DNA of 64,000 nucleotides from Neopestalotiopsis rosae (lineage: Eukaryota > Ascomycota > Sordariomycetes > Amphisphaeriales > Sporocadaceae): contig JALGAS010000006.1 in NCBI GenBank assembly GCA_023078685.1, positions 3,472,001 to 3,536,000 of the forward strand. Reading direction: 5' to 3'. The position numbers and the translations under genes were made by a program. Every line of letters begins with the position of its first letter. The stretch's first letter is position 1. The notes beneath the pieces are model-generated. The model did not search any database. It was given only the letters and a program-made list of their open reading frames with translations, and was not told the DNA's origin. Of this stretch, positions 59,493 to 64,000 are shown one piece after another.

Positions 59493-60587
59493 ATGCCACA
59501 AGACCCGAATCTTTATGGTCAGCGACCGGCCAAGAAACAAAAGAAGGAAATTCCACTGTCGAGCTCTCTCGCCTTCTCGTCGCAGCTCAGCTCGTTACTC
59601 TCCTCATCATCGTCCGCCACTCCCACCTCGACTGCCTCGAGTGGCCGCGCGCGACCATCCAAGGCGAAGGACGATCTATTCTCGATAAAGGCAAAGTGGA
59701 AAGCCAGCAGCTCAAGGGATGTCGGGGATGGAACAACAAAACTGCAGGTCAAGGATGTTCGTGGCACCGAGGAAGACAAGCAGAACCTAGCGCGGACGAG
59801 ACGAAAGATGGAGGAAAAAGCACGGCTCTACAATGCCATGAAGCGAGGGGACTACATTGCCAAGGAGGGCGAGACCGGCCCGCTTGTGGACTTTGATGCG
59901 AAATGGGCCGCGTCGAACCCGGAAGACGACAATGGGGTGGATGGGCACTCGAGCTCCGGTGCCGACAACGATTCGGACGATGACGGTGGCGGCGGTGGTG
60001 GCATGCCCAACGAGATCATAGAGTATCAGGACGAATATGGCCGGACGCGCAAGGGCACGCGCGCCGAAATCGCGCGGCAGCAGCGGAGGGAGGCGAGGCG
60101 GGTCCTGGGCGCCGAAGAGCTGGACGCCATGAGCGCGCGGCCCAAGGCGCCCGACAACGTCATCCATGGCGACGTGATCCAGTCCCACGCCTTCAACCCC
60201 GAGGACGACAAGTGGGATCAGATGCAGGCGCTGGCCGCGCGGCGCGACAAGAGCCCGACCCCGCCGCCCGACACGCACTACGACGGCAACTGGGAGATCC
60301 GCACCAAGGGCGTGGGCTTTTACCACTTTAGCAAGGACAACCAGGAGCGCGGCGAGGCCATGAGGAACCTCGAACAGGAGCGGGAGAACACGGAGCGCGT
60401 GAGAAAGGAGAGGGAGGCCGAGCGGGAGCGCCGCAAGAGGGAGATTGAGGAGAGGCGCAAGAAGATTGGCGACAAGAGGTCCAAGAGAATGGCCGACGAC
60501 TTCCTCGAGGGTCTCGGTGCCGAGCTGGCTGCTGCTGATAAGACTGGAAGCAAGGAGGCGGGCGAAAGCACAGAGACGGCCTCTTGA
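59493..60587 (+). CDS. CCDC174-like (DUF4078) nuclear protein
   Basis: A single exon encodes 364 residues. The order of motifs fits coiled-coil domain-containing protein 174 and its fungal relatives: DDLFSIKAKWKAS (about residue 60), RKMEEKARLYNAMKRGDYI (about 103-121), LVDFDAKWAASNPEDD, and the family core EYQDEYGRTRKGTRAEIARQ near 177-196. An acidic, Ser- and Gly-rich linker and a highly charged Arg/Glu coiled coil (about 285-340) follow. Human CCDC174 is linked to the exon-junction complex and splicing; the role in fungi is untested. Nuclear-type basic residues lie at the N-terminus (RPAKKQKK). GC content at third positions rises sharply in the second half. The start is the first ATG. Confidence 0.85.
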   Translation: MPQDPNLYGQRPAKKQKKEIPLSSSLAFSSQLSSLLSSSSSATPTSTASSGRARPSKAKDDLFSIKAKWKASSSRDVGDGTTKLQVKDVRGTEEDKQNLARTRRKMEEKARLYNAMKRGDYIAKEGETGPLVDFDAKWAASNPEDDNGVDGHSSSGADNDSDDDGGGGGGMPNEIIEYQDEYGRTRKGTRAEIARQQRREARRVLGAEELDAMSARPKAPDNVIHGDVIQSHAFNPEDDKWDQMQALAARRDKSPTPPPDTHYDGNWEIRTKGVGFYHFSKDNQERGEAMRNLEQERENTERVRKEREAERERRKREIEERRKKIGDKRSKRMADDFLEGLGAELAAADKTGSKEAGESTETAS

Positions 60588-61976
60588 TCACCTCTGGATC
60601 TTGGTGATACGGTGCAGTGATGGCTTGATATACGTTATTTGACTAGTTATGATACCCAAATGAAATTTTGAAATTTTCTTATCTATACCGCCCTGACTGT
60701 TCTGGTTACTCTTTCTTGTGGGCTTTCGATGTCGCCTCAAGCTGGCTCCTTGGCTCCTACCAGTATTCAAGTCCATCTAGAGAGCCCGTTAGAAGGATTT
60801 GCTTTTCACAACACCGTTCATTTCCTTTAATGAATTTCTAGCTTCATATCATAAGTAGTGTTTGGTCATAGAATTTGAGCACTTCACAAGGATCAATATA
60901 CAATTATCCATAGAACGACTTGAGAATGTTATTTGAATCGATTTGGCGCGTGGATAAGTAATGTTGATTACCTACGAGTCCTGATGTTCTATACTAATAT
61001 ATTGAGCCCATAAAGCACCTTTGCAGTAAGCGCCGGAGGATTGTCAGGCTGGACCACTGGTACCCGAGAAATTCTTGAGATCGCTTGATGAACTTCCGCA
61101 AAAGATGGACCCTACTTCATTGAAAGCTTGAACGTATGGCGACTTTCTTGGGTAACCTTTAAACATTTCACACTCATGGTCAACTTTTAAGCGACAAGGG
61201 AGATTATCTCTAGGCTGAACTCGATATCCTGGTGGTGCGGAATAAATACTCAGCATTAAGGAGTGAAACATTAGCCGAGGCCCACGTGCGAATATATACA
61301 CCGATTATGTAAGTAAATTCCATAGATCCAGAGCCTCAGCCAGCATTTTTCTTCGATTCAAGATCAAAGTGAGTCTGCTCCCGATCTTTGACTCTGGGCG
61401 CAGCTTTGGACGGTTTAAAAGAAACACCATGCCCGGTCCCATCTCGCACTTCTTGGCGTCCCGCTGCCCGAGGACCCACGGGCCCGTCTCCGTTTCCCCA
61501 GGCCTCCCTGTACGCAATTCGTACAAACATCGACATGGATAACTGCAATCTTGGGTAGTCTACGCTCCTAATTTGAAACTTTCTTCACCAATCAATACGT
61601 GGTTTTCCTACGTGGACATGACTTACAGTTGTCCAACATGATTCTATCTTCATAGGGAGTGGATCATATTGATGTCATTTGGCCTGATAGTCGTTTCGCG
61701 GCTTGGCTTTTGCTGGGCTGCCACGTGCTGTTGCCCTTGGCACGAAATGGAAGGGCTGAAAGTCTCCCATCCCCGTGACGATCTGTTTACCCTCTTGGGC
61801 CTCGTTGACATGTTTGCCTTGTGCTATAAAGCTTTCTGGTGATCGTAATCCATCTGCTGGGAGGAGAATTTGCGAAAGCTGGTTTGCTCGGCTTGGTCAT
61901 TTTGCATATTCGCCTCGTCCGTCCCAGCTGCCCCGTTGCTCTCCATATATAACTGCACTGATCGACACGGAGCCAA
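60588..61976. other. Intergenic region, nothing recognised
   Basis: About 1.4 kb, AT-rich in the first half. A short GAAATTTT direct repeat lies near 60661-60677. A minus-strand frame at 61305-61526 has no recognisable content. A TATATAA string is at 61946-61952, just before the RTA1-like gene. Confidence 0.5.
61946..61952 (+). promoter_or_regulatory. TATATAA element before the RTA1-like gene
   Basis: The string lies only 25-31 bp upstream of the proposed ATG at 61977. If it is the TATA box, the transcript leader would be almost absent, so either the real start is different or this is a chance match. Confidence 0.3.
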
Positions 61977-62926
61977 ATGGATATTCATAAGCGTAGGCTA
62001 TACAATAGGAGAGGCCTGTCAGAATACGATGCTAATAGTCAATAGGCGCCAGCTCCTCGGGCTATATCGATCCCAACTTCCCCAATCCCGGGGGCGAGAA
62101 TGATACATATGTGATCATATACGGCTACACGCCAGCCTTTTCGCTTGCCATCTTTGCCGCCGCCTGGTTCGTCCTTTTTCTGATCGTGCACCTGGGCCAG
62201 GCGATACGACATCGTAGTTGGTACTTTATCGTGTTCCCCGTCGGGCTGCTATTCGAGGTCATTGGCTACATTGCGCGCTCGCTGTCGGCAAAGAAGGACC
62301 CTTACAACCTGATCTACTTCATCATCCAGTACTTCTTCATCGTCACGGCGCCCGTGTTCCTCGCCGCGGGAATCTACACCATCTTGTCCGCCGTCATATC
62401 CAGGGTCGGGTCCGGACGCCGGTACGCTTTTCTCTCGCCCAAGGCCATCATCTGGTTCTTTGTCGTCTCCGACGTCGTCTCCACGATTCTGCAAATCACC
62501 GGCGCCGCGCTCATTGGCGTCAGGGAGTCGGCGCGCGAGGACCCGACCACGGCCAACAACATCTTGCTCGGGGGCCTGGCGTACCAGGTCTTCTCCCTGG
62601 GCATCTTCCTGATCCTGACCGTCGTCTTCGTCCTCCGCGGACGGCGGGCCGTGGCCGAGGCCGGGCTGACGAGGTTCTATCTGGTCCTGCTCGTGGCGAC
62701 GGTCCTGATCTATCTGCGCACCTGCTTCCGCCTCGCGGAGACGGCCGAGGGCCTCGGCGGGTCCTTGTACACCAACGAGATCCTCTTTGCCTGCCTCGAG
62801 TTTGCCCCGGTGGCGCTGACGGTACTGCTGTTTGCCATATGGCACCCAGGAAGGTGTCTTGGGAGGAAAGTGGTGCCTGCCGGCGGCGCGTTGGTCAAGA
62901 CGGAGACGCCGGTGTCTCCTTTGTGA
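61977..62926 (+). CDS. RTA1-like seven-helix membrane protein
   Basis: This belongs to the fungal RTA1/lipid-translocating exporter family, seven-helix plasma-membrane or ER proteins linked to sterol-drug and lipid stress (yeast Rta1, Rsb1, Pug1). The proposed 16-nt first exon (61977-61992) joins 62046-62926 across a 53-nt intron with GTAGGC donor, GCTAAT branch sequence and CAATAG acceptor, giving 298 residues. The splice places the family N-terminal motif IDPNFPNPGGENDTYVIIYG in frame, immediately before the first helix. Further hallmarks are FEVIGYIARS near residue 70, IQYFFIVTAPVFLAAGIY, and the end of the last helix FACLEFAPVALTVLLFAIWHPG. Because the first exon is so short, the exact start is uncertain; an upstream stop in this frame shows that an intron or later start is needed. 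Third positions are strongly GC-rich, unlike the flanks. Confidence 0.88.
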
Positions 62927-64000
62927 ACCATTTGGAAAGCCGTAGCTGGGAATATCCAACCTAGCAATCACAGCAACGCAGCATTCATATTCCATCAGCT
63001 GTAACGCTCAAGAGTGTGGTCGACTTACGCACAGTTTTCTCGGGCAGTTTAGTGATTAAGAGAAGGACAACTCAATCTCTATAATGAACAGTAATTTGCA
63101 TGGCTACCGATAATTCCTAATTTATACCCTGTTGGAGGCGACAATCGAGTACTTTTAAGGTTTACGAAATATGCAAGGATAGAATCATTATGACCTTCAT
63201 TTGATCTTGTGATAATGAACTACATACCACACATGTAAAATGATATTACATGAATGTCTTTGCCTAAAATTGTGGCCATGACTAGTATCACTGCCGAGTT
63301 CACAATGGCCCAAGGAGATAGATCTTGAGCTCACGCGTAGCATGGCGCTTGAATTTGAAGGGTGTGGGTGCCCGAGTAAGATATACTTATCATTATCACA
63401 GACTCACAGATACATAAGTCACCCTGTCGTTACTTCTTAACCCTCAGTGGTCTTGACAACTATCGCGTGATCATTGTTTACGAATAGTATCAAACAAGTT
63501 GTGAACATCTGAGGTCCGCGTTGACGCCTGCAATACCTTCTCTCGGAGATCCGAGGATATGACCAGCCCCGTCGGCCGAGATATGAGGTCGTCAATGTTC
63601 CCTCGCAAGGCGATAGACATGGGCCAACACATGAATAGACAAAAAAAGAGACGACGCAGTGACTCGGCAGGTAGATTATCCGGTGTCAAGCCTGATCTTT
63701 TCGTGCACAGTATTAATGCTTGAATCCACAACCCATGCCGCAACTGACGTTGACTGTTTTCTGGTGAAATTCCTCAACGATACTTCACACAGTGATCGTC
63801 TTTCTGTGATTGGATCGAACCAAGAACTGCGCACAAATCATATCCCGATGCAAGTCGCTGTAAAAGGATCGTGCCATGAACATGGTCGTCTTTGATATTG
63901 GTCTTTCTCATGTCTGACTGCCCTCTTACTCTTCGGCAACGAGTGTCCTGTAGCGAATGCTTGGTCATCACCTAGACCATGTTGCATGCAGTGTGTCCTT
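62927..64000. other. Right-edge intergenic region, nothing recognised
   Basis: The last 1.07 kb hold only short frames on both strands and no recognisable domain. AT content rises after the RTA1-like stop. A gene beyond the right edge may use part of this as promoter or untranslated region. Confidence 0.5.

Noticed and set aside
54570..60587. Possible metabolic cluster (ERG27, HOM6 and transporter)
   Set aside because: The enzymes belong to unrelated primary pathways, lie on different strands and are separated by ordinary spacers; no cluster-type enzyme or regulator is present.
62218..62995. Long overlapping frames on both strands across the RTA1-like gene
   Set aside because: They are shadows of the GC-rich coding sequence; the RTA1 frame has clear helices and family motifs while the others do not.

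Overview
The window is nuclear DNA of a filamentous ascomycete (Pezizomycotina, most likely a Sordariomycete; I cannot name the genus). The evidence is the gene style: short introns, mostly 53-124 nt, with GTRAGT-like donors and CTRAY branch sites. The families also fit: an RTA1-like protein, DUF7704, a Zn(II)2Cys6 regulator, AIM32, SCT1/GPT2 acyltransferase, fungal ERG27 and HOM6. Pyrimidine-rich promoters and simple repeats fill the intergenic DNA.

Left part (1-24 kb) is gene-poor. About 6.8 kb of microsatellite-rich DNA precedes a protein farnesyltransferase beta subunit on the minus strand (6845-8635, five exons). Another 7.5 kb without a convincing gene leads to a large Zn(II)2Cys6 regulator (16107-18675, +). 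An isolated GC-rich DUF7704 membrane protein lies at 20971-21534 (-).

Middle part (24-41 kb) holds single-copy housekeeping genes, all on the plus strand: polyubiquitin with four repeats (24120-25105), a BRAP2/Etp1-type RING and UBP-finger protein (25715-27898), glycerol-3-phosphate acyltransferase (30015-32243), an Aim32-type [2Fe-2S] protein (33564-34910), a small secreted acidic protein (36024-36470), and a formin-like protein with only the regulatory GBD/FH3 half (38347-40919).

Right part (41-64 kb) starts with 6.4 kb of non-coding DNA. It continues with a WBP2/GRAM-like gene (47310-48599), the cytochrome bc1 hinge subunit QCR6 (49289-50129), an FLVCR-type MFS transporter (52255-54176), ERG27 (54570-56079, -), a small membrane protein (57455-57847), homoserine dehydrogenase (57955-59119, -), a CCDC174-like nuclear protein (59493-60587) and an RTA1-like membrane protein (61977-62926).

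There is no secondary-metabolite cluster, intact transposon, CRISPR array or operon-like system, and the genes are functionally unrelated neighbours. The most distinctive observation is the third intron of the WBP2-like gene. It reads as a stwintron: a 78-nt intron nested inside the donor site of a second intron, whose removal rebuilds a perfect GTAAGT donor. Other points worth checking are an imperfect hairpin near 3.6 kb, a coherent out-of-frame tail after the secreted protein, and the catalytic-domain-less formin relative.
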